Source of the DNA: Bacillota bacterium | GTDB taxonomy: Bacteria; Bacillota; Clostridia; Peptostreptococcales; Anaerovoracaceae | Length of the DNA: 19,869 bases | Assembly (NCBI GenBank): GCA_016281165.1 | Contig: JAEEIC010000261.1 | Location: 1-19,869 of the forward strand | Direction of reading: 5' to 3' | Shown here: positions 1 to 7,543 of the stretch, in pieces | How the letters are laid out: every line of letters begins with the position of its first letter | How positions within the stretch are numbered: the stretch's first letter is position 1 | Position numbers and translations under genes: made by a program | The notes under the pieces: generated by a model | What the model was told of the DNA's origin: nothing | Database searches by the model: none | The model's input: only the letters and a program-made list of their open reading frames with translations

Positions 1-6
1 TGTCAT

Positions 7-66
7 CCCTCCTTCCGCCCGCGCCCCTGTCTGCGGGCGCCGCGGCGCTTACGGGCTATAATAGCA
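7..66 (-). promoter_or_regulatory. Possible leader of a leftward gene that begins off the left edge
   Basis: Read leftward, an extended -10 element TGCTATTAT lies at 66-58, and a strong Shine-Dalgarno sequence AAGGAGGG lies at 14-7, next to the window edge. An ATG at 6-4 directly abuts the Shine-Dalgarno and is too close to be a good start, so the true start codon probably lies just outside the window. A GC hairpin (GCGCCC at 21-26 pairing with GGGCGC at 35-40) sits in the putative leader. No convincing -35 box is visible. This suggests a divergent gene to the left of the amidase gene but no coding sequence can be confirmed here. Confidence 0.3.
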
Positions 67-231
67 CAAAAAGCGTTCCTATTACACAGCCCTTGTACGC
101 GGAACGCGCTCCGGGGCGGGCAGTACATAAATGTATAAAAAAGAGCTTTTTCCGGCTATTGCGCAAGTCCTCCCCATGTGATATTTGTACATTGAACGAT
201 ATCCAGCGTGATCTAAACAAGGAGGAGACCC

Positions 232-1665
232 ATGACGGACGTCATAGAATTAACGATCGAAAAGCTGCGCGCCATGCTGGAAGCGGGGGAGACCACCTCG
301 TACGAGCTGGTGCAGACCTACATGCAGCGCGTCGCCGCCATAGACAAGAGCGGCCCGTCTCTTAACAGCGTGCTGGAGCTCAATCCCGACGCTCTTTTCA
401 TCGCCGCCGCGATGGACAGGGAAAGAGCGAAGGGGAAGCTCAGATCCCCCCTCCACGGGGTCCCCGTGCTGCTCAAGGACAATATCAACACGGCCGACAA
501 GCTCAGGACCACGGGCGGGTCTTTAGCTCTCGCCGACAATTTCGCCCCCTACGACGCGACCGTAGCCGCGAAGCTGCGCGCGGCGGGCATGATAATACTC
601 GGCAAGACCAACATGACCGAGTTCGCTAATTTTATGGCCTACCACATGAAGAACGGTTACAGCTCCAGGGGCGGGCAGGTCGTCAGCGCCTACAATCCCA
701 TCGGCGACGTCTCGGGCAGCAGCTCGGGCTCCGCCGTCGCCGTCTCCGCCAATCTCTGTACGGTGGCCGTAGGCACCGAGACCGACGGTTCGATACTCAG
801 TCCCTCCTTCAACAACAGCATAGTCGGCATCAAGCCCACCATGGGCCTGGTGAGCCGCTTCGGGATACTGCCCATCTGCTCCGCCCAGGATACCGCCGGC
901 CCCATGGGCAGGACGGTCGCCGACGCTGCGGCCCTGCTCAACATAATGGTCGGCGGGGACGAGAACGATCCCGCGACTTGGTGCCTGGAGGACAAGATCC
1001 CCGCCGATTACACCGCCTTCCTCAGGAAGGACGGCCTCAGAGGCCTGCGGGTCGGCATAAACAGGGGCTATTACGATTCGCTCACCGAAGAGCGCAAGGG
1101 TCTGTGCGAGGAGGCCTTCAGGATCATAGAAAGCTGCGGGGCCGAGCTCGTGGACGGGGTCGATCTGCCGCGGCTGCGCATAGACGAACCGATAATGCGC
1201 TATGAGTTCAAGAAGTGCCTCGATCAGTACCTTTCCACCGTGAACACGAAGTGCCGCTCGATGAAGGATATCATAAACTTCTTCGCCGACCACCAGAAGG
1301 AAGGCTTAAAGTACGGCATGGAGCACTTCATCGACGCCGAATTCGGGACCTCGGGCAACTGCACCGATCCCGAATACATCCGGACCAGGCTCGAGGCCTT
1401 AAGGCTCTCGCAAAAGGAGGGCCTCGACAAGGCAATGGATGAGAACGGTCTCGACGTACTGGTCTGTCCGGGCAGCTGCGACTACGCCCCGGTCTCGGGA
1501 TATCCGGGCATAGGAGTGCCGGCAGGCTACGACAGCCAGGGCCTGCCCTACGGCATAGTCTTCATCGGCAGGGCCTTCAGCGAGCCCCTGCTCATAGGAG
1601 CGGCCTACGCTTACGAGCAGGCGAGCAAAAAACGCAGGGCTCCCTCCTGGGGCGATCTCAGATAA
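232..1665 (+). CDS. Amidase signature family hydrolase (GatA-like fold)
   Basis: The 477-residue product is a complete amidase-signature enzyme, a family that hydrolyses carboxamide bonds with a Ser-cisSer-Lys triad. The lysine is K82 in LLKDNI, the cis-serine is S163 in SGSSSGSAVA, and the nucleophile is S187 in TETDGSIL. The 24-residue spacing between the two serines matches the family. The ATG follows AAGGAGGAG (219-227) at good distance, and a terminator lies 54 bases after the stop. There is no signal peptide, so it acts in the cytoplasm. No gatB or gatC is adjacent, and the serine loop reads GSSSGS rather than the GGSSGGS usual in tRNA amidotransferase subunits. I therefore read it as a stand-alone amidase, nearer to peptide amidases or general amide hydrolases, with unknown substrate. 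The family call is firm; the specificity is not readable from sequence. Confidence 0.93.
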   Translation: MTDVIELTIEKLRAMLEAGETTSYELVQTYMQRVAAIDKSGPSLNSVLELNPDALFIAAAMDRERAKGKLRSPLHGVPVLLKDNINTADKLRTTGGSLALADNFAPYDATVAAKLRAAGMIILGKTNMTEFANFMAYHMKNGYSSRGGQVVSAYNPIGDVSGSSSGSAVAVSANLCTVAVGTETDGSILSPSFNNSIVGIKPTMGLVSRFGILPICSAQDTAGPMGRTVADAAALLNIMVGGDENDPATWCLEDKIPADYTAFLRKDGLRGLRVGINRGYYDSLTEERKGLCEEAFRIIESCGAELVDGVDLPRLRIDEPIMRYEFKKCLDQYLSTVNTKCRSMKDIINFFADHQKEGLKYGMEHFIDAEFGTSGNCTDPEYIRTRLEALRLSQKEGLDKAMDENGLDVLVCPGSCDYAPVSGYPGIGVPAGYDSQGLPYGIVFIGRAFSEPLLIGAAYAYEQASKKRRAPSWGDLR

Positions 1666-1679
1666 AAGGCCTTTGCCGC

Positions 1680-1709
1680 TTGATTAGGACTGCCTCCAGG
1701 CGTTAAAAT
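1680..1709 (+). promoter_or_regulatory. Candidate promoter for the protease gene, upstream of the amidase terminator
   Basis: TTGATT at 1680-1685 and TAAAAT at 1704-1709 are separated by 18 bases and resemble a housekeeping promoter. Transcription would begin near 1716, just before the hairpin at 1720-1742, so any transcript would carry that hairpin at its 5' end. It is the only promoter-like pair seen between the amidase stop and the protease start. The call is weak because it rests on hexamer matches alone. Confidence 0.3.
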
Positions 1710-1719
1710 GTATCTGGTG

Positions 1720-1747
1720 AGGCGCGGCCTTCCGCCGCGCCTTTTTC
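1720..1747 (+). terminator. Rho-independent terminator after the amidase gene
   Basis: A perfect 9-bp stem, AGGCGCGGC (1720-1728) with GCCGCGCCT (1734-1742), has a 5-base loop and is followed by a run of T. It lies 54 bases after the amidase stop and ends only 17 bases before the protease start codon, so it may also act in the leader of the protease transcript. Confidence 0.85.
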
Positions 1748-1764
1748 TGTCAGAGGCCGGAGCC

Positions 1765-4665
1765 ATGAGTACGGGAAAGCTCTTCACGCTCGTAATCGTC
1801 ATATCCGCCATCCTGCTCGGAACGGTCACAGCCGCGGCCCAGCCCGCGGATCCTTTGTATGCTCTTCAGTGGGACCTTGAGGCCGTGGGCTTTGAGGCCC
1901 TTTCTTCTTCATCGCTCGACGGCAGCGGGGTGGTGGTCGCGGTCATAGACAGCGGCCTGGACCCCTCCCACGAGGACCTTAAGGATATAAAGATATCTCC
2001 CTTGAGCCGCAATCTCCTCGGCGACGGCAGCCATCCCGAGGCCTGGAGGCGCGATCAGAACGGCCACGGCAGCATGGTCGCGGGCCGCATCGCCTGCGCG
2101 AGCGGCAACGGCGTCGGCCTTGCTTCCATCGCCCCCGGCGCCGAGATCATGGTCCTTCGCTGCGCCTCCGAGGAAAGATCGGCGGCCTTCCCCTACGATC
2201 CCGCCTTCGACAGCGGCGGGGGGAGCCTTGAGGCCGTCTCTTCCGCCATCATATACGCGGCCGACAACGGCGCGGATGTCATAAATATAAGCATGGGGAG
2301 CAGCGAGTCCCATTTCGCCGGCATCGGCGGCGCCATCGATCACGCTCTTGAGAAGGGCTGCATCGTCGTCGCCTCGGTGGGCAACAGCCAGAAAGACAGC
2401 AGGGCCCTTTATTATCCCGCCGCCTGCGAGGGCGTCATCGGGGTGGGGGCCGTCGATAAGGAGCTTAAGACCGCTCCCTTCTCGCAGCAGAACGGCAGCG
2501 TCGATATCGCGGCTCCGGGCAGCGGGGTCACGGGCGTCACGCTCTATCCGGAGGGCTTCAGGCTCCCCGCGTCGGGCGGCGATCATTACGGAGAGGACGA
2601 CGGGACGTCTTTTTCCGCCCCGCTGGTCTCCGCTCTGGCGGCCGTCTGCAGGCAGGCCGTCCCGGGGCTCGACTGCGAGGGCTTCCTCTCGCTGCTGGCG
2701 GTGAGCTCCGCCGACCTGGGGCCCGCCGGAAAGGACGAGAGCACGGGCTGGGGCCTCATCAGCTGCGAAGGGATGCTGAAGGCGCTCGGCGATACATACG
2801 CGGCGGGCTTCGACTCCCGCGGGGGCAGCCCGGCCGAAGACATTGACTACAAGCTGGGGCAGAAGGATGTTCCTCTTCCCGCCGCCCCCGAAAGGGCAGG
2901 CTATATATTCACCGGCTGGTACGAGGATCCTTCCCTGACGGGAAGCCCGGCGGAGGCTGTCGATACCGTAAAGCCCGGTCCCCCGGAAAGGGATCTTGAG
3001 GGCGGAGGCTGCCGCATCGGAAAGAAAATGTACTACGCCGGCTGGAAGGTCGACGGCAGCGCCTCTCTTTCCTCGCTCAGGGTGAGGGGAACGGAGGCCT
3101 CGTTCGAGAAGGGCGTCTTCACGGCCGTCCTGCCGCAGGGGGCTCTTTCGGGACGTCCGCTCAGGGCCGCCGACGTCGCGGCCCGTTCCGACATCGCGGG
3201 GGCGGAGATAAGCGTGACGGTGACCGGCGCCTCATCTGCCGAGATCGCTGTCAGCGCCGGCCCCTCGGCGAGGACATACGCTCTCAGGGTGATCGAGGCG
3301 GAAAATCCCGCTCCCGCCCTGGCTCCCGGCGTCTCCGCCGTGAGGGGCAGCGCGGTCCTGGGCTCTCTGGACGGCGCAAAGGCGGCGGAGCCCTTCTCGC
3401 TCGACCTGTCTTCCTGTTTCAGCGGCGCGGCGGGCTATGAGATCGCGGAATGCACGGGCAGTGGGGCCCTGAGCGTAAGAGACGGGGCGCTCAGCTATGT
3501 TCCCGGCGGCACGGACAGGCCGGGCAGCAGCGTGAGGCTGCGCGCGGTCGCAAAAGATCCTTCTCTTCCCGCGTATTCGGCCTTCCTGGACATCGAGATC
3601 GCCGTGAGCCGCGCCGAGAGCCGCAGCGAGGTCTTTCCGCGTGAGATAGTCTACGACACGTACAAAGGCGACGAGCCCGAGGTCAGCGTGAGGCTCTACG
3701 ACAACAGCCTGAAGGACATCATGCTCGACGGCATCTCGGTGCCGGGCAATAATTACATATATTCTTCGGCCGGGCGCGGCGACGGCACGGTGGAGCTGGA
3801 GCTCCTCAAGTCGTGGCTGAGGCAGATACCGGTCGGGGAGCACGAGCTGAGCTTCCGCTTCTCGGCGGGGGATCCCGCTACTGTAAAGTTCACGGTCGTC
3901 GACGGCAGCCCGGTCTGCCGCGTGAGGTTCTTCATAGAGAAGGGGAGCCCCTACGTCTATACGACCATGGAGGGACTGAAAAAGGGCCTTCCCATCGGCA
4001 GGCTCCCGGTGCCCTCGGAGCTCGGCGGCAACTTCGCCGGCTGGATCCGCGACGATTCCGGCAGCCCCGTCAGCGTCGACCAGCATACGCCGGTGAACAG
4101 GGACATGGATCTCTACGCCGTCTGGTACGGCGAGGCTCCCAAGGCCTGGTACATACCCTTTGAGGACGTGGAAAAGGACGCGCCTTACCGAAAGGCGGTG
4201 GTCTGGGCCTTCAATGCCGCGCCGCGGGTGAGCGACGGCCTGTCAGAGACCGTCTTCGGCCCGGATAAGGGCTGCACCAGGGCCCAGGCTCTCACCATGC
4301 TCTGGCGGGCCTGCGGCTGCCCCGAGCCCGACGAGGCGGCCGGCGATTTCAGCGACGTCGGTGAGAGCGACTGGTTCTACAAGCCCGTCAAGTGGGCCAT
4401 CCAGCTTGGCGTGAGCGAGGGGACCTCAAAGGAGCGTTTCAGCCCCCACGCCCCCTGCACCAACGCCCAGATGCTGACCTTCGTCTGGAGAGCGCTGGGA
4501 AGGCCGGGCAGCCGCCCTCCCGAGGGCGAAGAGGCCTGGTGGGCCCAGGCTCTGGAATGGGCGCGGGGAAAAAGACTGGCCGGCGTATCTGACGAGGCGG
4601 CGCCGGGCTCCCCCTGCTCAAGAAAAGACGCGGTAAGGCTGCTTTACGGCTGCTTCGCGGAATAA
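1765..4665 (+). CDS. Secreted, SLH-anchored subtilisin-family (S8) serine protease
   Basis: The 966-residue product has a Sec signal peptide (about 1-25) and a peptidase S8 domain with D62 (VIDSGLD), H101 (NGHGSMVAG), oxyanion N207 (SVGN) and S282 (GTSFSAP). After it come an InlB/Listeria-Bacteroides-type repeat (about 345-430), a cadherin-like beta-sandwich (about 433-510), an Ig-like stretch, an X2 module (about 623-712, with VGEHELSFRFSAGDPATVKF), a second InlB-type repeat (about 715-785), and three SLH domains (about 795-965) with TRAQ, TNAQ and SRKD at the TRAE position. Known SLH domains bind secondary cell-wall polymers, so this is probably a cell-surface protease; its target is unknown. 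I chose the ATG at 1765 because it begins the signal peptide, whereas the in-frame ATG at 1708 lies upstream of, and would read through, the terminator hairpin. No separate propeptide is obvious. A terminator precedes it and only 38 bases separate it from the next gene. Confidence 0.92.
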   Translation: MSTGKLFTLVIVISAILLGTVTAAAQPADPLYALQWDLEAVGFEALSSSSLDGSGVVVAVIDSGLDPSHEDLKDIKISPLSRNLLGDGSHPEAWRRDQNGHGSMVAGRIACASGNGVGLASIAPGAEIMVLRCASEERSAAFPYDPAFDSGGGSLEAVSSAIIYAADNGADVINISMGSSESHFAGIGGAIDHALEKGCIVVASVGNSQKDSRALYYPAACEGVIGVGAVDKELKTAPFSQQNGSVDIAAPGSGVTGVTLYPEGFRLPASGGDHYGEDDGTSFSAPLVSALAAVCRQAVPGLDCEGFLSLLAVSSADLGPAGKDESTGWGLISCEGMLKALGDTYAAGFDSRGGSPAEDIDYKLGQKDVPLPAAPERAGYIFTGWYEDPSLTGSPAEAVDTVKPGPPERDLEGGGCRIGKKMYYAGWKVDGSASLSSLRVRGTEASFEKGVFTAVLPQGALSGRPLRAADVAARSDIAGAEISVTVTGASSAEIAVSAGPSARTYALRVIEAENPAPALAPGVSAVRGSAVLGSLDGAKAAEPFSLDLSSCFSGAAGYEIAECTGSGALSVRDGALSYVPGGTDRPGSSVRLRAVAKDPSLPAYSAFLDIEIAVSRAESRSEVFPREIVYDTYKGDEPEVSVRLYDNSLKDIMLDGISVPGNNYIYSSAGRGDGTVELELLKSWLRQIPVGEHELSFRFSAGDPATVKFTVVDGSPVCRVRFFIEKGSPYVYTTMEGLKKGLPIGRLPVPSELGGNFAGWIRDDSGSPVSVDQHTPVNRDMDLYAVWYGEAPKAWYIPFEDVEKDAPYRKAVVWAFNAAPRVSDGLSETVFGPDKGCTRAQALTMLWRACGCPEPDEAAGDFSDVGESDWFYKPVKWAIQLGVSEGTSKERFSPHAPCTNAQMLTFVWRALGRPGSRPPEGEEAWWAQALEWARGKRLAGVSDEAAPGSPCSRKDAVRLLYGCFAE

Positions 4666-4703
4666 GGCCGCAAGGCCGGTATAAAAACGAAAGGAAGACA
4701 AAA

Positions 4704-5105
4704 ATGAAGAGCGCGAGAGATTATTATCTTGACGAGAATTACAACTGCGCGGAGGCGACCATCAGGGGCGCAAACGACAGCCTGGGGCTGGGCCTCAGCG
4801 GCGAGGCCATGAAGCTCCTCTCCGGCTGCGGGGGCGGGATGTCCAGCGGCATGACCTGCGGCGTCCTCTGCGGCTGCGTGGCGGCCCTGGGCAGCATGCT
4901 GACGGAGGAGAAGGGACATCTGAGCCCGAGGCTCAAGCCCGGCGTGAGCGGCTTCGTCAAGCTCTTCGCCGAGACCTTCGGCGCGACCGACTGCCGGGAT
5001 CTTCAGCCCGTATACAAGCGCGACGGCATACGCTGCGCGATCCTGGTCGAGCAGGCCCAGGAGCTCTTCAATAAATACGTCGAAGAGAACGGCTTCGCGA
5101 AATAA
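4704..5105 (+). CDS. C_GCAxxG_C_C family (putative redox-active) small protein
   Basis: The 133-residue product has the cysteine pattern of the C_GCAxxG_C_C family: C15 in NYNCAEA, C42 in SGCGGGMSSGMTCG, then C52, C56, C58, and later C97 and C111. Members are small cytoplasmic proteins suspected to bind a metal or act in redox chemistry; no biochemical role is established that I know of. There is no signal peptide. The start follows AAAGGAAG at a normal distance. The gene lies 38 bases after the protease gene with no convincing terminator between them (only a GGCC-GCAA-GGCC mini-hairpin), so co-transcription is possible, though a functional link to a surface protease is not evident. Family assignment is by motif recognition. 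Confidence 0.82.
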   Translation: MKSARDYYLDENYNCAEATIRGANDSLGLGLSGEAMKLLSGCGGGMSSGMTCGVLCGCVAALGSMLTEEKGHLSPRLKPGVSGFVKLFAETFGATDCRDLQPVYKRDGIRCAILVEQAQELFNKYVEENGFAK

Positions 5106-5112
5106 AGGCAAG

Positions 5113-5147
5113 AAAAAAATCCCGGCGCGGGCAGGCCCGCGGCCGGG
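5113..5147 (-). terminator. Rho-independent terminator of the ModA-like lipoprotein gene
   Basis: A very GC-rich stem pairs 5121-5132 (CCCGGCGCGGGC) with 5135-5147 (GCCCGCGGCCGGG, one bulged G). Read leftward it is followed by seven T (the A-run at 5113-5119) and begins 17 bases after the lipoprotein stop. On the plus strand no T-run follows directly, so it serves mainly the leftward gene, although the hairpin could also help stop the convergent rightward transcript. Confidence 0.85.
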
Positions 5148-5164
5148 AGCTTGTATTATCTCTT

Positions 5165-5704
5165 TTAATCCTGGTACACTCTTTCGAAGCCGGAGCTGGC
5201 GTAGACCTTGTCGGCGTTGTCGCTCTCGATGAAGGAGAGGAACTTTCTGCTCTCCTTCTCCTGGGTCGTGGCCTTGATCACGGCGGCGAAGAAGTTCATC
5301 TCCTCGTCGGCTCCGTCGGGCACGCCCTTGAAGACCAGGGCTCTGGTGCCCTCGAGCAGGCAGTCGTTTTTGTTGGGATTGACGTCTTCGCCCTTCTCGG
5401 CGTCGAGCCAGTCCATGCATCTTTCGTCTTCGCAGATGTAGATGTCGCACTCGTAGCCGGCTTCTATCTTGGCGGCGAGCATCGCCGGCTCGTCGTAGGT
5501 CACTCTGACGGAAGCGTAGCTGGACATGCTCTTATAGCTGTCGACCAGGTTGGCGACGGCGAGGACGGAATTGTTGGAGGCGTATACGTTGAGGACTATG
5601 CCTTCGCTCTTCTCTTCTTTTTTGCCGCAGGATGCAAAGGATAAGAGCATAAGCAATGCGAGCAGCAGGGATAAGGGTCTTTTATATCTGAGACTTTGCG
5701 TCAT
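5165..5704 (-). CDS. ModA-like substrate-binding lipoprotein lacking lobe 2
   Basis: The 179-residue product has a lipoprotein signal peptide: basic n-region RYKR, a leucine-rich core, and lipobox FASC with C26. Residues 36-125 resemble the start of ModA-type binding proteins (VLNVYASNNSV, then LAAKIEAGYECDIYICED, then MDWLD, then LLEGTRALVF). From about 135 to the end it resembles the extreme C-terminus of ModA (AAVIKATTQ, then FLSFIE, then SGFERV). The roughly 100 residues between, which form the second lobe in ModA, are absent, and the reading frame is intact. The serine-rich oxyanion loop of lobe 1 is replaced by TYDEPAML. No modB or modC is adjacent. I use the ATG at 5704, which has GGAG six bases upstream, rather than the TTG at 5728. 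Membrane anchoring is well supported; binding of molybdate or any ligand is doubtful. Confidence 0.8.
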   Translation of the reverse strand: MTQSLRYKRPLSLLLALLMLLSFASCGKKEEKSEGIVLNVYASNNSVLAVANLVDSYKSMSSYASVRVTYDEPAMLAAKIEAGYECDIYICEDERCMDWLDAEKGEDVNPNKNDCLLEGTRALVFKGVPDGADEEMNFFAAVIKATTQEKESRKFLSFIESDNADKVYASSGFERVYQD

Positions 5705-5735
5705 TTTCCACTCCGTAAGCTTCACCAAATCTTTA

Positions 5736-5764
5736 TCAACATTTGGCGTTTTTTCCTATATAAT
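5736..5764 (+). promoter_or_regulatory. Candidate promoter for the ABC exporter pair
   Basis: TCAACA (5736-5741), a 17-base spacer and a perfect TATAAT (5759-5764) precede the first ABC gene and predict a start near 5771, giving a leader of about 40 bases. The predicted transcript passes through the promoter of the divergent lipoprotein gene. Confidence 0.5.
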
Positions 5765-5773
5765 GGACACATT

Positions 5774-5803
5774 AATATACCATATGTTTTGAAAGGTTGA
5801 CAA
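5774..5803 (-). promoter_or_regulatory. Candidate promoter for the ModA-like lipoprotein gene
   Basis: On the minus strand TTGTCA (5803-5798) and TATATT (5779-5774) are 18 bases apart, predicting a start near 5767 and a leader of about 60 bases before the ATG at 5704. The -35 box overlaps the ribosome binding region of the divergent exporter gene (AAGGT at 5802-5806), so the two transcription units are physically interlocked. Confidence 0.5.
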
Positions 5804-5809
5804 GGTCAA

Positions 5810-7543
5810 ATGATAAAAAAACTGGCTGGGTGCATCAGGCAGTATACTTTCTTGGCGCTTATTTCGCCTCTTTTCATGATAGGCGAGGTGGCGCTCGAGG
5901 TCCTGATACCCTATTACATGGCGGATCTGGTCGATCTGGGCATAGACGCCGGGAACATGGAAGTCATAAAGTCCGTCGGCACCACGCTGATACTGCTGGC
6001 CTTCGCCAGCATGGCCTGCGGCGTGCTGGGAGCGGTGACCTCCTCCACAGCCTCCTCGGGCTTCGCCGCCAACATGCGCAGCGATATGTACAACAACATA
6101 CAGCGCTTTTCATTCTCCAACATCGACAAGTTCTCGGCGGCCGGTCTCGTCACCCGCATGACCACCGACGTCACCCGCATCCAGATGGCCTTCACCATGC
6201 TGATGAGGATGGCCGTGAGGGCTCCCGCCAGCATCATCCTGGCCATGATCGCGGCGAGGCGCATCAACAAGGGCCTCTCGATGGTCTTTCTCTACGTGCT
6301 CCCGGTCCTGGCGATAGGCCTATTCTTCATCATGAGGAAGGCCATGCCCCTCTTCGACAGGATGTTCAGGATCTATGACAGGCTGAACAACACCGTGCAG
6401 GAGAACGTCAGGGGCATCAGGGTCGTCAAGGCCTTCGTAAGAGAGGAAAAGGAGAGCGAGAAGTTCGGCGCCGTGGCGGAGGAGCTCTACCGCACTGCCT
6501 ACGGGGCCGAGAGGATAATGGCCCTGAACGGTCCCCTCATGCAGACCTGTTCCTACGGCTGCATGCTGCTCATCGCCTGGCTGGGCGCGAGGCTCATAGT
6601 CTCGGGCTCCATGACCACCGGCCAGCTCATCTCCATCAACACCTACGTGATGCAGATACTCATGAGCCTCATGATGCTCTCCTTCATGCTCAGCATGAGC
6701 TCCATCGCCGTCGCGGCGGGAAAGCGCATCACCGAGGTCCTCTGCGAGGAGCCCGACATCGCGGAGCCCGAGCAGCCCGCGGAAGGGCCTGCCGACGGCT
6801 CGGTCGTCTTCGAGGACGTCGACTTCGGCTACGGCAATTCCCTCGACTGCATCAACGACATCGATCTTAAGATAAAGTCCGGCGAGACCGTGGGCATCAT
6901 CGGCGGCACCGGCAGCGGCAAGACCAGCCTCGTGCAGCTCATCCCCAGGCTCTACGACGTCCGCAAGGGCCGGGTGCTGGTGGGCGGCGAGGACGTGAGA
7001 GATCTCGACATCACGGCCCTGAGGAAGAGCGTCTCCATGGTGCTGCAGAAGAACGTGCTCTTCAGCGGCACGGTGGCGGACAACCTGCGCTGGGGAAGCG
7101 AGAACGCGACAGACGAGGAGCTGCTCGAGGCTTTGGAGCACGCCCAGGCTAAGAGCTTCGTGCTCGAAAAGGAGGGCGGCCTCTACGGGCGCGTCGAGCA
7201 GGGAGGCTCGAACTTCTCGGGCGGCCAGAGGCAGAGGCTGTGCATAGCCAGAGCCCTGGTCTCTAGACCCAAGATACTGATACTCGACGATTCGACCTCG
7301 GCCGTGGATACCCACACCGAGTCCCTCATAAGAAAGGCCTTCAGGGAAGACCTGCCCGAGACCACCAAGATCATCATCGCCCAGAGGATATCCTCGGTGC
7401 GCGACGCGGACCGCATAGTGGTGCTCGACAACGGCAGGATCAGCGGCGTCGGCACCCACGACGAGCTCATGGCCTCCAACGGGATCTACAGAGAAGTATA
7501 TGAATCCCAGATGAAGGGAGGTGACTTCGATGCCGCAGAATAA
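5810..7543 (+). CDS. ABC exporter half-transporter, degenerate-site subunit
   Basis: The 577-residue product is a fused membrane and ATPase half of an ABC exporter: a six-helix type transmembrane domain (about 10-315), then the nucleotide-binding domain. Walker A is GGTGSGKT (365-372) and the signature NFSGGQ (468-473) is canonical. Walker B reads ILILDDST, with D494 in place of the catalytic glutamate, and the switch loop reads IIIAQRIS, with Q525 in place of histidine. These two substitutions mark the degenerate ATP site of heterodimeric exporters such as BmrCD, LmrCD and TM287/288. The next gene overlaps the end and supplies the complementary subunit. The ribosome binding site is weak (AAGGT close to the ATG). 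The substrate (drug, lipid or peptide) cannot be read from the sequence. Confidence 0.93.
   Translation: MIKKLAGCIRQYTFLALISPLFMIGEVALEVLIPYYMADLVDLGIDAGNMEVIKSVGTTLILLAFASMACGVLGAVTSSTASSGFAANMRSDMYNNIQRFSFSNIDKFSAAGLVTRMTTDVTRIQMAFTMLMRMAVRAPASIILAMIAARRINKGLSMVFLYVLPVLAIGLFFIMRKAMPLFDRMFRIYDRLNNTVQENVRGIRVVKAFVREEKESEKFGAVAEELYRTAYGAERIMALNGPLMQTCSYGCMLLIAWLGARLIVSGSMTTGQLISINTYVMQILMSLMMLSFMLSMSSIAVAAGKRITEVLCEEPDIAEPEQPAEGPADGSVVFEDVDFGYGNSLDCINDIDLKIKSGETVGIIGGTGSGKTSLVQLIPRLYDVRKGRVLVGGEDVRDLDITALRKSVSMVLQKNVLFSGTVADNLRWGSENATDEELLEALEHAQAKSFVLEKEGGLYGRVEQGGSNFSGGQRQRLCIARALVSRPKILILDDSTSAVDTHTESLIRKAFREDLPETTKIIIAQRISSVRDADRIVVLDNGRISGVGTHDELMASNGIYREVYESQMKGGDFDAAE

Noticed and set aside
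159..187. A promoter for the amidase gene (TTGCGC, 17 bases, TATTTG)
   Set aside because: Each hexamer matches the consensus at only three of six positions, too weak to annotate. The TATAAT at 57-62 has no -35 box at the right distance.
232..1665. GatA subunit of the tRNA amidotransferase
   Set aside because: There is no gatC or gatB nearby, and the serine loop and C-terminal half resemble stand-alone amidases more than GatA.
5165..5704. A frameshifted pseudogene of full-length modA
   Set aside because: The frame is uninterrupted, both ends of the family are in the same frame, and there is no space in the short sequence for the missing lobe in another frame.
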